A program made the position numbers and the translations under genes. From Caprimulgus europaeus (taxonomy: Eukaryota > Chordata > Aves > Caprimulgiformes > Caprimulgidae): 64,000 nucleotides of DNA. Under the pieces are notes generated by a model. It saw only the letters and a program-made list of their open reading frames with translations. It had not been told where the DNA came from and did no database searches. Positions within the stretch are counted from its first letter, which is position 1. Every line of letters starts with the position of its first letter. Positions 11,940 to 23,212 of the stretch are shown piece by piece. The DNA is taken from NCBI GenBank assembly GCA_907165065.1, contig OU015542.1, forward strand, positions 1,329,001-1,393,000. The letters are read 5' to 3'.

Positions 11940-12402
11940 GTCTGCAGGTGCAAACAGCCCCTAAGGGAATATTAAAATTAGGAGACCCAAGCTGGCATTG
12001 GGCTCTGCCAAGGGGCTGTTCCATCTCCTGACCCCCATGGGCAGGAGATCCATGAGGGGCTCTTCCTCTCTGGCTCTCTCTGGCTCTCGCTCGGGCTCTG
12101 GCTCTCCCGGGATTGTGGTTTCGGGTCGGGATTGTCGCTGCTCCGGGATCGTTCTCTGGAACAGGCCGGGCTGGGTGGGTGGGTGGTGAGCAATGGCACT
12201 GGGTGTCACTCATTTGCATACTCTATTATTATTATAATTACTATTGTCATTATTATCTTAAGTTTTATTTTATTTCAATTATTAAATTGTTCTTATCTCT
12301 CATCCTCAGGGTGTCCTGACTTTCACCCCTCCCATTCTCTCCCCCATTCCCTGGTTTGGGGGGAGCGAGCAGCTGGCTCTGCCCGGTTCAACCACCACAC
12401 AC
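11940..12402 (+). mobile_element. Solo retroviral LTR upstream of PES1
   Basis: Homologous to the minus-strand LTR at 54400-54830: shared blocks include CTCGGGCTCTGGCTC, CTCCGGGATCGTT, a GTGAGCA...CACTCATTTG block and an AT-rich segment ending in TTTTATCTC-like sequence. It has an exact octamer ATTTGCAT at 12212-12219, a Pu/Py AT-rich tract and ATTAAA near 12281. It ends near GGTTCAACCACCACACA, similar to avian LTR 3' ends. No gag, pol or second LTR flanks it. The 5' border is uncertain because it abuts a CR1 tail. It is oriented in the same sense as PES1. Confidence 0.75.
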
Positions 12403-12859
12403 AGCAACGGCCACCGAGGCTACCGGACACCCCTCCAGCCCGGGCCCGGTGCTGCCGGCGCTGCCAGGCCCCGGATGGTGCCCAACGCCAGGGGCTGCCT
12501 CCAGCCGGGGCCCGCGAGACCCCCCGGGCCGGGAAGGGCCCGCTCGCCATGTCCACCCCGCCCCGGTCCCGGATATCCCGCCATGCCCCGCGCCGCCCCG
12601 CAGCTCCCAGCGTGCCCCGCGCCGCAGGACCCCTCCTGCCAGGCCCCTCGGGCTGCCCGCGGCGCGCCTGCCCGATGCTGATGCTGATCCCAATCCCGAT
12701 CCCGGCCCTGCCGCCTACCCGCCCTTCCCGCTCCCCCTGCGCTGCCCGCGTTGCGCCCATGGCTGGCGCGGGGCGGCTCTGGCGGGCGCAGGCAGAGCGG
12801 GGGCAGCCCGGGGGCCTGCAGCGCACCGGGAGCACGCGGGCAGAGGCGGCGGCGGGGCC

Positions 12860-15800
12860 ATGGGGGGGCTGGAGAAGAAAAAGGTACCGGAGCATCCGCT
12901 CGCCCCCACCCCTCTCGCCGTGCCCCCGCTAAGGGAAACGGCCACACTCCTCCGTGTCTGGTGCCCCCCTACTCTCCCCCCCCGGTACTCGTGTCCTCCC
13001 GCCCCCCCTTCACCTCCGGTGCCGATGTCCCTTCCGCCCCAGTACCCGTGCTCGCCCCCCATCCGCCCCTCTTCCACGGTGTCTGCTCCCCCCACCTCCG
13101 GTACCGGTGACACCCCCCCCGTGGTAGCGGTACCCGCCGGGTCGTGCCCCTCCATCCGCACCCCCGGTACCGGTGCTCATCCCCCTCCTCCTCTGGTACC
13201 GCCCCTCCGGTGCCAGTGCCCATCCATGCCGTGACACCCGCTGCCCGGCCTTCCCGCCGCCCCCAGGTGCCCGTGCCCCATTCAACGCCCCTCCCGTACC
13301 GACCCCCATCCCGACACCCCCGTGTCTCTCTAGTACGAGCGAGGATCCGCCACCAACTACATCACCCGAAACAGGGCCCGGAAGAAGCTGCAGCTGAGTT
13401 TGCCCGACTTCAGGTGCGCCTGCCGCCGAGCACGGGACTCCCGGGACCCCACGGCCCCCCAGACCCGAGAGAGCAGTGTGGGATGGAGCCCGTGCAGGGT
13501 GGCCCTTTCCATGGGGAGCGCGGTGGTGTGTCCTGCCTGTCCCGGGGTTTCAGTTGCCCAGTTTTGGGGTTCCGCCAGGGAGGGGTGGCAGCTGCGGAGG
13601 GAAAGGGCCCCAGGGGCTGTGCTTTGGGGTACGGGGGTGCTGCCTGTCTCACCCCTCTCACCGTTACCAGGCGCCTCTGCATCCTGAAGGGGATTTACCC
13701 GCACGAGCCCAAGCACAAGAAGAAGGTGAACAAAGGCTCCACCGCACCCAGGACCTTCTATCTTCTCAAGGACATCAAGTTCCTCCTTCACGAGCCCATC
13801 GTCAACAAGTTCCGCGAGTACAAGGTCACTGTCCCGTACAAGACCCCCCGGGTTGGTTCCCGAGGGGCTGCTCGGGCCCATCCTCTCTGGCTGAGCCCCC
13901 AGGCCCCCCTCTCCCCACAGGTATTTGTCCGGAAGCTCCGGAAGGCGTACGGGAAGAATGAGTGGAGCACCGTAGACCGGCTGAAGGACAACAAACCCAC
14001 CTACAAGCTCGACCACATTGTGAAGGAGAGGTGAGCCACCGGTCGAGTCCCAGCAGAGCTGTCCTCTTTCAGGAGGAGCTTTCCCTGAAGCTTCCAGGAC
14101 CTCTGGAGCCTTCACTGTGCCCATCCTTCTTCAGGAATCCTGGAGAAGAGAAGGCTCCAGGATGACCTTCCAGTGGCCTCCCAGTACCTGAAGGGGCTCT
14201 AGGAAGGCTGGGGAGGGACTTTGGCCAAGGGCAGGGAGTGACAGAACAAGGGGTGGTGGCTTGAAACTGGCAGAGGGGAGATGGAGCTGAGATGTGAGGA
14301 AGAAATTCTTTGGTGTGAGGGTGGTGAGACCCTGGCCCAGGTTGGCCAGAGAAGCTGTGGCTGCTCCTCCCTGGAAGTGTTCTGGGCCAGGTTGGATGAG
14401 GCTTTGAGCAACCTGGTCTAGTGGAAGGTGTCCCTGCTGCTGGCAGTGGGGTGGGAACTGGATGAACTTTAAGGTCCCTTCCAACCCAGACCAGTCTGGG
14501 ATTCTGTTGTGGGAGTTTTGATGGACAATGGTGTTTCTGGGCTGGAGGAGGAGGCTGTAGTGTGCTGCTGGCTGTAGCAAAGCGTGAGCAAGCAGGGAGT
14601 GCCTGGCTGGCCTAGATGGCTCCAGGAGGATGCCAAGAGCTCTCCTCCTCTCCCTGAGCGGTGTTTTCCTTGGATGGAGCACTGCTGGAGGGTGAATTGT
14701 GCCAAGAGAGTTGATAAATTTGGTGGCAGTGAGAGAAGAGAGGACGTAGGAGGGAGGGAAGCTGCTCTGGCAGGTCGGTGTCCGTGGGTGCCCTAAAACC
14801 TGTTTGCACCCACCCTGTGATCAGGGGTGTTGCTGTCCCCTCGCCAGGGAGGTTCCTGGCTCCCTGTGGGTCAGCAGCTCTGGTGGGACGTGGAGGAGAT
14901 GGATGCTCCGTGGTGCCTTTTCCTTTCTCAAACAAGGTCTCCACCAGCCCCAGCAGCTTTCGGTGGACGCTGGGGCTGGTTGTGATTTTCCCCCCCCCAC
15001 CCTTCTCCTCCTGCCCGGGCACAGGTACCCAACTTTCATCGATGCTCTGCGGGACCTGGACGATGCCCTCTCCATGTGCTTCCTCTTCTCTACCTTCCCA
15101 CGGACGGGCAAGTGCCACGTCCAGACCATCCAGCTCTGCCGGCGCCTGGCCGTGGAGTTCCTCAACTATGTCATTGCCTCCCGCTCCCTGCGCAAGGTGG
15201 GTACTGTGGGGACAGACATGGACAAGACCTGCCCTGCCCTGGGGGGCTCTCGGGGTGGTGGCCTTGGCCCCAGGAGGGCACGGGACCAGCTGTGCCAGCA
15301 GCTTCAGATGGGGAATGGATCCTGACAGGCTGTCTGTGACACTCCCCTGACGAACCTGCCGACAGGGGACAGGTTAGTGAGGACGAGGACAAGGCAGCGC
15401 CTGTGGCCTTCCGCCCCCTGAGCCCTGGTGTTCTTCCCTACCAGGTCTTCCTCTCCATCAAGGGCATCTACTACCAGGCTGAGGTTTTGGGGCAGCCCAT
15501 CACCTGGATCACCCCTTACACCTTCGCCCACGATGTGAGTACCCAGCAGGATCCGTGCGGGACCCTCCCCTGCGGCCGGGGAAGGGCTGCGGGACTGTCC
15601 TGTGGCTGTTGCGCTGCAGAGGCAGACGAGGCTGCAGTGGAGAACATGGAGGGGAAGGTGTGTGGGGACACAACCCTCTTCTGCCCCCAAGGATGGCTGT
15701 ACCTGTGTCCCCTGTGTCTGGCTGTACCAGTCTCCCCAGTTCCTTATTTCCTCTTGTCAATTATTGAAACATTCCTTAGTCAGCAATTAAAGATTAGCCT

Positions 15801-18800
15801 GCAGGAATGAGGATGGTGACACTGAGGGAAGAGATGAGTCAGACCCCTCACCCTCTGCCAGGCTGGTTCTGACATGTCCCCTGCACAGTCCAGGCAGGTG
15901 GCCAGGTGAGGGGGGCAGCTGCAGGTGCCCCTGTGCCAGGACAGCCACCCGGCTGTGCTGCACCTTGCCAAGGTCCTTGACATGCAGGAGTTCACCATCA
16001 CAGTAGGGATCTTTCATTTTGCTCCCGGGCTTTCCAGGACTTGGCCCAGTTGGGTTGAGGCTGTCCAGCTCTTTGTGGCCTTTAGTATGGCCCGTGCTGG
16101 GGTCACCTCCCAAGCTCACCCCCACAGCATCTCCTCAGGCAACATGTCCTCCCCGGCCAGCACTGCTTCTCTCAGTCCCTTGAGTTCTGGCTGTTGAGGG
16201 GCTGTCTGGGTCCCTGCCAGCTTTTAGCTCCTTGTCCTGCTCTTGTTCTGCTTTGCCATGTCCTGCATGTCTCACTTGGAGGAGCAGAGTCCCTGGACGA
16301 AGCCACCAAGGCCCCTGTCCGTGGTGGGATGAGGTGCTCCATCTGTCCAAGCAGGTCTCTTCATGGTGGGGAAGCAGCAGGGCCCCAGTTAGCATCCTGG
16401 AGAGCGTTACCTGCCCAGGGTTTGGCAGTGGCCAGGGAGGCACTGGCCCAGGTTTGCCCAGAGAAGCTGTGTCTGCTCCTCCCTGGCAGTGTTCTCGGCC
16501 AGGTTGGATGAGGCTTTGAGCAACCTGGTCTAGTGGAAGGTGTCCCTGCTGCTGGCAGGGGGGTTGGGACTGGATGAGCTTTAAGATCCCTCCCAACCCA
16601 AACCAGTCTGGGATCTCCAGACTTTGATGTGAAGGGTCAGGATCCTCCTCCCTGTGCAGATGGGGTGGGCCCCTGTCCCTGCAGAGGCAGATCTGGTCCT
16701 TTGTCCTTGTGTCCTCACCCTTCCCATGTGCCTGCAGCACCCCACGGACGTGGATTACCGTGTCATGGCCACCTTCACTGAGTTTTACACCACCCTCCTG
16801 GGCTTCGTCAACTTTCGCCTCTACCAATCCCTCAACCTGCTCTACCCCCCCAAGGTGAGGCCACCACCAGGGGTGTGCTGTGCTGGCCCAAGCCTGGTGG
16901 GAACACCCAGCCTGGGTGTTGGAGGGTTGGAGTGGCCGAGGGGGCATGTCTGGGGGGGCTGGGGGGTGTTCTGTGTTTGGTATCTACCACCTCACCTTTC
17001 TGTTTCTCTCCAGATTGATGGCCAGACTGACACTGAGCTGAAGCCCGTGGAGGGCAAGGAGTACGCCATGGATTCGGAGAGCTACCTGGAGGTGAGGGAC
17101 AGTGCTGTCACCCATGGGAGGACCCTGTGTGGCCTTGATGTCCTGACCACAGACCCCCTCCTGGTGTGGGGCACTCAGCATGCAGAGGGGCAGGGCCTGA
17201 TCCCTGCACAGCAGAGGACTGGTCCCCAACTACTTGTCCCCTCACGATGGCCAAGGGAGGAGCTGTGTTGGAACTTGGGGGCCACTGGCCTCCCCCCTGC
17301 AACAAGGGGGACCCTCCAGAACCCCAGTGCTGGGTTCTGCAGGGTGGGACAGCACATGGAGGAGGCTGAACGTCTGCCTAGTCCCTAAGTCTCTAGGTCT
17401 TTTGACCTCTTGCTCTGAGAAACCACCTTTCTTTCCTCCGTGAATCTCCCCCTTTTCCCATCCCCAAGCACCGCCTGGGTGTGACACCCTTGATCTCTTC
17501 CCACCACAGAAGCTGTCAGCTCTGAGCGCCAGCCTGGCCCGTGTGGTGGCACCGACCCACGAGGACGAGGTGGAAATGGATGAGTTCCTGGTGGAGGGGG
17601 TAAGAGCCTGATATGGGGCAGGGAGGGACTGCCACGAGGATGGGGACAGCATCTGAGAGCCCTCCTTGCAGAGAGGGCCTGTTCCTGGGGAGGAGGCTGA
17701 GTGCTTTGCTCTGAGCAGGAGACAGCAGAGCAGATGGACGCGAGGAAGAAGGAGCAGGAGGCCCTAGAGAAGCACAAGAAGCTGTTTGAAGGGCTGCGGT
17801 TCTTCCTCAACAGGGAGGTGCCTCGAGAGCCACTGGCCTTCATCATCCGGTACGTGGTGGGCAGTCTGTCCCTCAGGAGCCCTGCTGCACTGTGCTTGCC
17901 TCTCTACTGGGACTTCTGAGGCTGATCTGGCTAACATTCCGTGGGTGAGGTGACCCTGAGGGCTCCTCCTGCCTGCCTGACTCCTTGGTGGGTTTTGCTG
18001 GCAGGTGCTTTGGTGGTCAGGTCTCCTGGGACAAGTCTCTGTGCATCGGTGCCACCTATGACGTGAATGACCCCTCCATCACCCACCAGATTGTTGACCG
18101 GCCCTGCGTGGAGAAGCAGGTTGTTGGAAGGTGGGTGGGGCAGGTTGGCTTGTCCCCAGAATGGCCACAGCGAGTGTCCCAGGCCATCCCAGAGCTGTCC
18201 CACGCTCTGTGTGCTCCCTTGCAGCCCCACAGGCTCCAGAGCCTGCGGTGGGAGGAAGGAGTCTGAGCCCATGTCCCTCTGCCCCACAGGTACTACCTGC
18301 AGCCTCAGTGGGTCTTCGACTCGGTCAATGCCAAGCTGTGCCTCCCTGTAGCTGACTATTTCCCTGGTGTCCTGCTGCCCCCCCACCTCTCGCCCTTCGT
18401 GACAGAGGAGGAAGGAGACTACGTCCCTCCCGAGAAGCTGAAGCTGCTGGCCATGCAGAGGGGCGAGAACCCAGGTGATGTGAGGCAGTGAGGAGCCGGG
18501 CAGCACTGCTGCCTGTGCTGGGCTCTCCCTGCTCCGGGGCCAGTGACTGCTCTAGTGTTGGTAACAATGGTCTCTCTGTAGATGAGGAGAGTGAGGAGGA
18601 GGATGAAGAAGCAGAGGAAGAGGAGGGTGACAATGACAGAGAAGAGGAGGAGGAGGAAGATGAGTCTGAAAAGGAAGAGGAGATGAAATTAAAGAAGATG
18701 GAAGAGGAGAAGACTCAGAGCAACAAGGTATGGTTCTTGGCGGTGGGGTGGGAGCCCCAGGAGAAGGCAGCTCTGTCCCTGCTGGGGCTCCGCTCACTGC

Positions 18801-20304
18801 GGGTCCCGTCTGAGTCCCTGGCACCACTGTGACTGTGCTGCTCCTGTGACACCCGCCACTCCTCTGCCTCCTGCACCCACGTTCATGAGCTGCAGCTCCC
18901 ATTCACGCTCAGGACCTGCCACCAGCTCCAGGCGGTGCTGTGGCTCTGCTGCCCACAGTGAATGAAACATCTGTCCCTGGGGAAGGGTGGTGAATTCCTG
19001 AGCTCTCTGGCTTCCCGCAGGTGCTTCCCGTAAAGGTGACCGCCGGCAAGCTGCGGCTGGAGGACAAGCAACGCCTGGAGCACGAGCAGCAAAGTGAGGA
19101 GAAGCGTCTGGCCATCATGATGATGAAGAAAAGGGAGAAATACCTCTACAAGAAGATCATGTTTGGCAAGAAGCGCAAAGTCCGAGAGGTATGAGCACAG
19201 GGCTGCTCTGCACCGAGGACCCTTGCCTGGATCCTGGTGCTAGCTCTTCCCAAATGGGATTGCTAAAGCCAAGTCTGTCCCTGTCTCCGAGGAGAGGGAG
19301 CAGCCTCTGCTTCTGTATCAGGAGTAGTGTGGCCAGCAGGACCAGGGAAGTTCTCTTCCCCCTGTCCTGGGCACTGGGGAGGCCGCAGCTTGAGTGCTGG
19401 GTTCAGTGTTGGGCCCCTGACTCCAAGAAGGACCTGGAGGTGCTGGAGCGTGTCCAGAGAAGGGAACGGAGCTGGGGAAGGGTCTGGAGCACAAGTGTGC
19501 TGAGTTCCCGGCTGAGGGAACTGGGGGTGTTGAGCCTGGAGAAAAGGAGGCTGAGGGGAGACCTTCTGGCTCTGTCCAAGTCCAGAGGAGGGTGGAGAGA
19601 GGTGGGGGTGGGTCTGTTCAACCAAGGACCAAGGGACAGGACAAGAGGAAATGGCCTCAAGTTGCACCAAGGGCAGTTGAGATGGGATGTGAGGAAGAAT
19701 TTCTTTGCTGGAAGGGTTCTCAGGCACTGGAAGGGGTTGCCCAGGGCAGTGGTGGAGTCCCCATCCCTGGAGGGATTGAAGAGTCGTGTAGACACAGTGC
19801 TGAGGGACATGGGTTAGTGAGGGATTTGTCAGTGTTGTGTTCATGGTTGGACTCGATGATCTTGAAGGGCTTTTCCAGTCCAGGCAGTTCTGGGATTCTG
19901 TGACTGTGCCAGTTCTGAGCTGCTCCTCCTGCTCCTCTCCGTACTTGGCGGGCAAGGGCAGGACTCATGAGCCTCTTCCTCTCATCACCAGGCTGCGATC
20001 CCTTGACCTGGGCAGGGCAGACAGAGCTCCTCATGCTCCCTCAGGGCAGTGGCTTGTTGCTGCTGCCCCTGTGTGTGCCCCATGCCTGGCCTGGGTGCCA
20101 CAGCAGATGGGTCCATCTCCCCCACCTGCAGCTGAAAGGTTTGGTGGGAGTGAGGGCAGAGCAGCCCTCGGTGTCTGCAAACACATCTGACCGTGGGGCT
20201 CGGGGGTTTCTCCACAGGCAAACAAACTCGCTGCGAAGAGGAAAGCCCACGACACTGCCGTCAAAGAGGAGAGGAAGAAAAGCAAGAAGGCACGGCGAGC
20301 ATGA
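12860..20304 (+). CDS. PES1: Pescadillo ribosomal biogenesis factor 1
   Basis: Fifteen exons: 12860-12883, 13334-13413, 13671-13824, 13921-14030, 15025-15196, 15445-15534, 16738-16854, 17014-17091, 17510-17599, 17719-17849, 18005-18130, 18290-18474, 18582-18727, 19021-19188 and 20218-20304. They give 585 aa (human 588) with every phase consistent. PES1 is the nucleolar core of the PeBoW complex (with BOP1 and WDR12), needed for 28S and 5.8S rRNA maturation and 60S assembly. The N-terminal pescadillo domain starts [25 protein letters not shown] domain spans roughly residues 320-415 (from [12 protein letters not shown] through [12 protein letters not shown]). An acidic Glu/Asp tract follows (about 450-495), then a basic coiled C terminus ending KKSKKARRA. 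Intron 3 is only 96 nt, a multiple of three and stop-free. Introns 4, 6 and 14 carry CR1 elements in sense orientation. Confidence 0.97.
14130..14515 (+). mobile_element. CR1 LINE 3' end in PES1 intron 4
   Basis: CR1 blocks TGGAGAAGAGAAGGCTCCAG, GCCAGAGAAGCTGTGGCTGC, GAGCAACCTGGTCTAGTGGA and AAGGTCCCTTCCAACCCAGA, then terminal GGGATTCTGT. Same strand as PES1. Confidence 0.9.
16435..16615 (+). mobile_element. CR1 LINE 3' fragment in PES1 intron 6
   Basis: Short CR1 3' end with the AGAAGCTGTGTCTGCTCCTC, GAGCAACCTGGTCTAGTGGA and CCCTCCCAACCCAAACCAGT blocks. Same subfamily as the copies at 14130 and 35985. Confidence 0.88.
19395..19915 (+). mobile_element. CR1 LINE 3' end in PES1 intron 14
   Basis: Longer CR1 fragment: GACCTGGAGGTGCTGGAGCG, GTTGAGCCTGGAGAAAAGGA, GTTGCCCAGGGCAGTGGTGG and GATGATCTTGAAGGGC, ending CTGGGATTCTGTGAC. 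Nearly identical downstream of GTCTGTTCAACC to the copies at 11525 and 61668. Confidence 0.93.
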
Positions 20305-20412
20305 TGGGGGCCGGGGGCTCCCCTCTGGGCTGAGCTGGCTGGCCATAGCCTGCCGACACCATTGCATTTGGGTGAAAAACCCTCAGCTTTGATTTTAGGA
20401 CAGAAATGCTCA

Positions 20413-20418
20413 ATTAAA
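20413..20418 (+). terminator. PES1 poly(A) signal
   Basis: ATTAAA about 110 bp after the PES1 stop codon in a short 3' UTR. A second ATTAAA at 20847 is an alternative distal site. Confidence 0.6.
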
Positions 20419-21489
20419 ACATTTCCCATCTGCAAATACTCCTCCTGCTGTGCCTTTCCCGGGACTCCCTCAGCTCCTCTCCGCCAGTGCCACTGGCTGT
20501 CCTAGGCTGCAGGATTGGTGTCACCAGGATTGTCCTCTTTGTGTTGATGCCACATCGGCTTCCTGACCCACAGGGGTGGCGAGCATGGAGGAGGCTGGAG
20601 GTCTGGGCTCTGGCACATCCCTCCAGGATTGTTCCCTTGGAATTTGCACAGCCTTGGGCAGAGGAGCTGAGTGCTCATAGCAGAGCAGGAGCTCCTCGGG
20701 GGCTGCCCAACTTGGTGGGACGTTGCCATGAGGTGTTGCCGCGTGTTTTGGAGACTTGGCACAAAGAACGGGGTCCTCTGCCTGGCCCTGAGCTGCCCTC
20801 CAGCATCCGCGTGGCGAACCCTGCTTCTCCTGTATTTTTATTTTTAATTAAAGAAGGTGACACTGCTCCTGTGCTGTGGCTTGTTTGTTCCCTCCAGCTG
20901 CGGTGGCACAGCTGCACTGCGCTCGGTGGTTGTCCCAGTCCTGGCGTAGCAGCCATGGGTTGGTTCATCTAAGACACGTGCGGGGCTGGAGATGTGGAGA
21001 TGGCTCCTCGTCCTGTGGTGGGTGAGCTGGTGCGACTGTTGCGAGGTGGAGGAGAAGGGACAACCTGGTCCCTGCTGCAGGTGCCATCACCCGTGGGCTG
21101 TCACCTTGCTCCATGTCACTGTCTGCCAGTTCTTGTTTCCAGGGGCAGGTTTGGGCAGGGTCTGCTCCATCCTGGCTGGGTGCTGAGACCCAGTTCCACG
21201 TCCACTTTATTCAACCAAGGGAAGTGCAGAGTCCTGCTCTGAGCAGCCCTGGGCACCACGCTGGGGACCACCTGGCTGGAAATGACCTGGGGGTCCTGAT
21301 GGGCACCCCATTGACCATGAGCCACCTACATGCCCTTGGAGCAACGAGGGCTAATGGTGCTGCATGAGGAGGTTGAGGGAGATGACCCTGTCCCTTGTTG
21401 CTGGTAAGGCCACTCATGGAGTGCAAGTCCAGCCAAGGCCACTCATGGAGTGCAAGTCCAGCGATGGGCCACCAACACGATGCAGGAAC

Positions 21490-21835
21490 TGGAGCATCTC
21501 TCCTAGGAGGGAAGGCTGTGAGAGCTGGGGCTGGAGAAAACAAGGCTCAGGGAGATCTTATCAATAGGTATAAACATCTGAGGAGAAGATGTGAAGATGG
21601 AGCTTCTCAGTAGTGCCCAGAACGAGGACACAAGGTGATGGGCACAAACTGGAACCCATGAGGCTCCTCTGAACATCAAACATTTCCGCACTGTGAAGGT
21701 AACCAAGCACTGGCACGAGGTTGCCCAGCGAGGTGGTGAATTTTCCATCCATGGAGATATGACCAGGCAGGTTAAACCAGGTGACCTTCAGAGGTACCTC
21801 CAACGCTGCTGGGATGATGGTAGGTTGCCTGCAAA
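21490..21835 (+). mobile_element. Diverged CR1 LINE 3' fragment
   Basis: Recognisable but decayed CR1 order: GGGGCTGGAGAAAACAAGGC, GGGAGATCTTATCAATAGGT, GATGGGCACAAACTGGAACC, GAGGTTGCCCAGCGAGGTGG, then a degraded tail. Confidence 0.75.
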
Positions 21836-22309
21836 GACATGAGGCAAAGGATTTTAGGACTTGCTGTCCCTCTCCCATCTTCCTCCAGCAGAGGCTGGTG
21901 GAGGGTAGCAATTTTTTGGGTGAAGGAGAGGTTATTTTGGGGCTCTTGTCTGAGGTAAAGCAATGCCTGGAGAAACCAGGGCTGCCATGGTCAGTGGCCT
22001 TGGCATCAGCAGTGTTATCCCCCTGACACCTTTCCCCTAAATCCCATTTTTTTCCCCAAAATCAGCCATCCCTGCCATGTGGCCTCCCTGGGGCCTACCT
22101 GTGGCTCTGAGGCCTGTTCATGGTCATCGTCCTCCTGGGGAGAGGAGGAGGAAGGTAATGCTTGGTTTGGGCAAAGTTTCTGGGTTTTTTCTCATTTTAG
22201 ACTCGTTTTGGAGGTTGGGAAGAGGTGTCCCAAGGTGAGGTGGCTCACTGTGGGGTATGGGAGTGTGGCCTTGTTAGGGCAGGAAGGTTGTGTCATCTCA
22301 CAGGGCTAA

Positions 22310-22640
22310 TGGGGACACCTTGTCCCCAGCCACGGTGAAGGCTGTGGTATCTCATTTCTAGGGACACCCTTGTCAGCAGCTGTGGTCAAGATGGTGGCAC
22401 CAAATGGTCATTTTGTGGGTACACCTTGTCCCCAGCCATGGTGAAGGCTGTGTCATCTTATGAGGCCTTCTATGGGGACACCTTTTCCCTGGCTGTGTGA
22501 AGGCTGTTGTATCTCATGGGGCTTTTAAGGGGACACGTTCCCAGCTGTGTGAAGGCTCCGTCATCTTATGGGATCATTTTGATGACATCCTCTTCTCCAG
22601 CCCGGCCCATGGTGAAGACTCTGTCACCTCATGACACTGC
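22310..22640. repeat. Degenerate 55-65 bp tandem repeat
   Basis: About five to six imperfect copies of a unit of the form GGGGACACCTTGTCCCCAGC followed by GTGAAGGCTGTGTCATCTCATG. Copies begin near 22313, 22366, 22420, 22475 and 22530. Confidence 0.7.
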
Positions 22641-22754
22641 TGTGGGGACACAGGGGTGGCCCATGGTGAGTGCTGCCAGCCTGGGGGCCGGTAACCCCCA
22701 GCAGTGAGTGAGCGACAGCAACAGCAGCCGGGACTGTGGGTAACAGCCTGCGTC

Positions 22755-23212
22755 GCCTTTGCCTTCCCTTCCTTGTTCTTTCCTTCCCTTTCTTTTCTCT
22801 CTTTCTTCTTTTTTTTTCTTTTTTTCTTTTTTCCTTCTGTTTTCCTTTTTTCCTTCTTCCTCCTTTCTTCCTTTTTTCTTTTTTCCCTCTTTCCCCTCTT
22901 TTTTCTTTATTTTTCTTTTCCCCTTCTTTTCCCCCTCTCCTTTCTTCTTTTTTTCTGTTTCCCTCTTTTCCCCCCTTCTTTTACTTTGTTTTGTTTTTTG
23001 CATTGAGGGGGTTTGGATGGGGTTTGCCTTTCTTTCTTCTTTTTCTTTTTCTTTTTCCTTTTCTTTTTCTTTTTCTTTTTCTTTTTCTTTTTCTTTTTCT
23101 TTTTCTTTTTCTTTTTCTTTTTCTTTTTCTTTTTCTTTTTCTTTTTCTTTTTATTTTATTTTTTATTTTTATTTTATTTATTTATTTATTTTTCCCCTCC
23201 TTCTTTGACTTC
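22755..23212. repeat. Polypyrimidine tract with (TTTTTC)n core
   Basis: About 450 bp of almost pure T/C on the plus strand. From about 23038 to 23150 it is a regular TTTTTC array, followed by TTTTA/TTTAT repeats. A short non-repetitive interruption lies near 23005-23030. Confidence 0.95.

Noticed and set aside
12356..13234. 292-aa Pro-rich plus frame upstream of and inside PES1 intron 1
   Set aside because: Spans the LTR end, 5' UTR and intron. The true PES1 frame starts at 12860 and is spliced.
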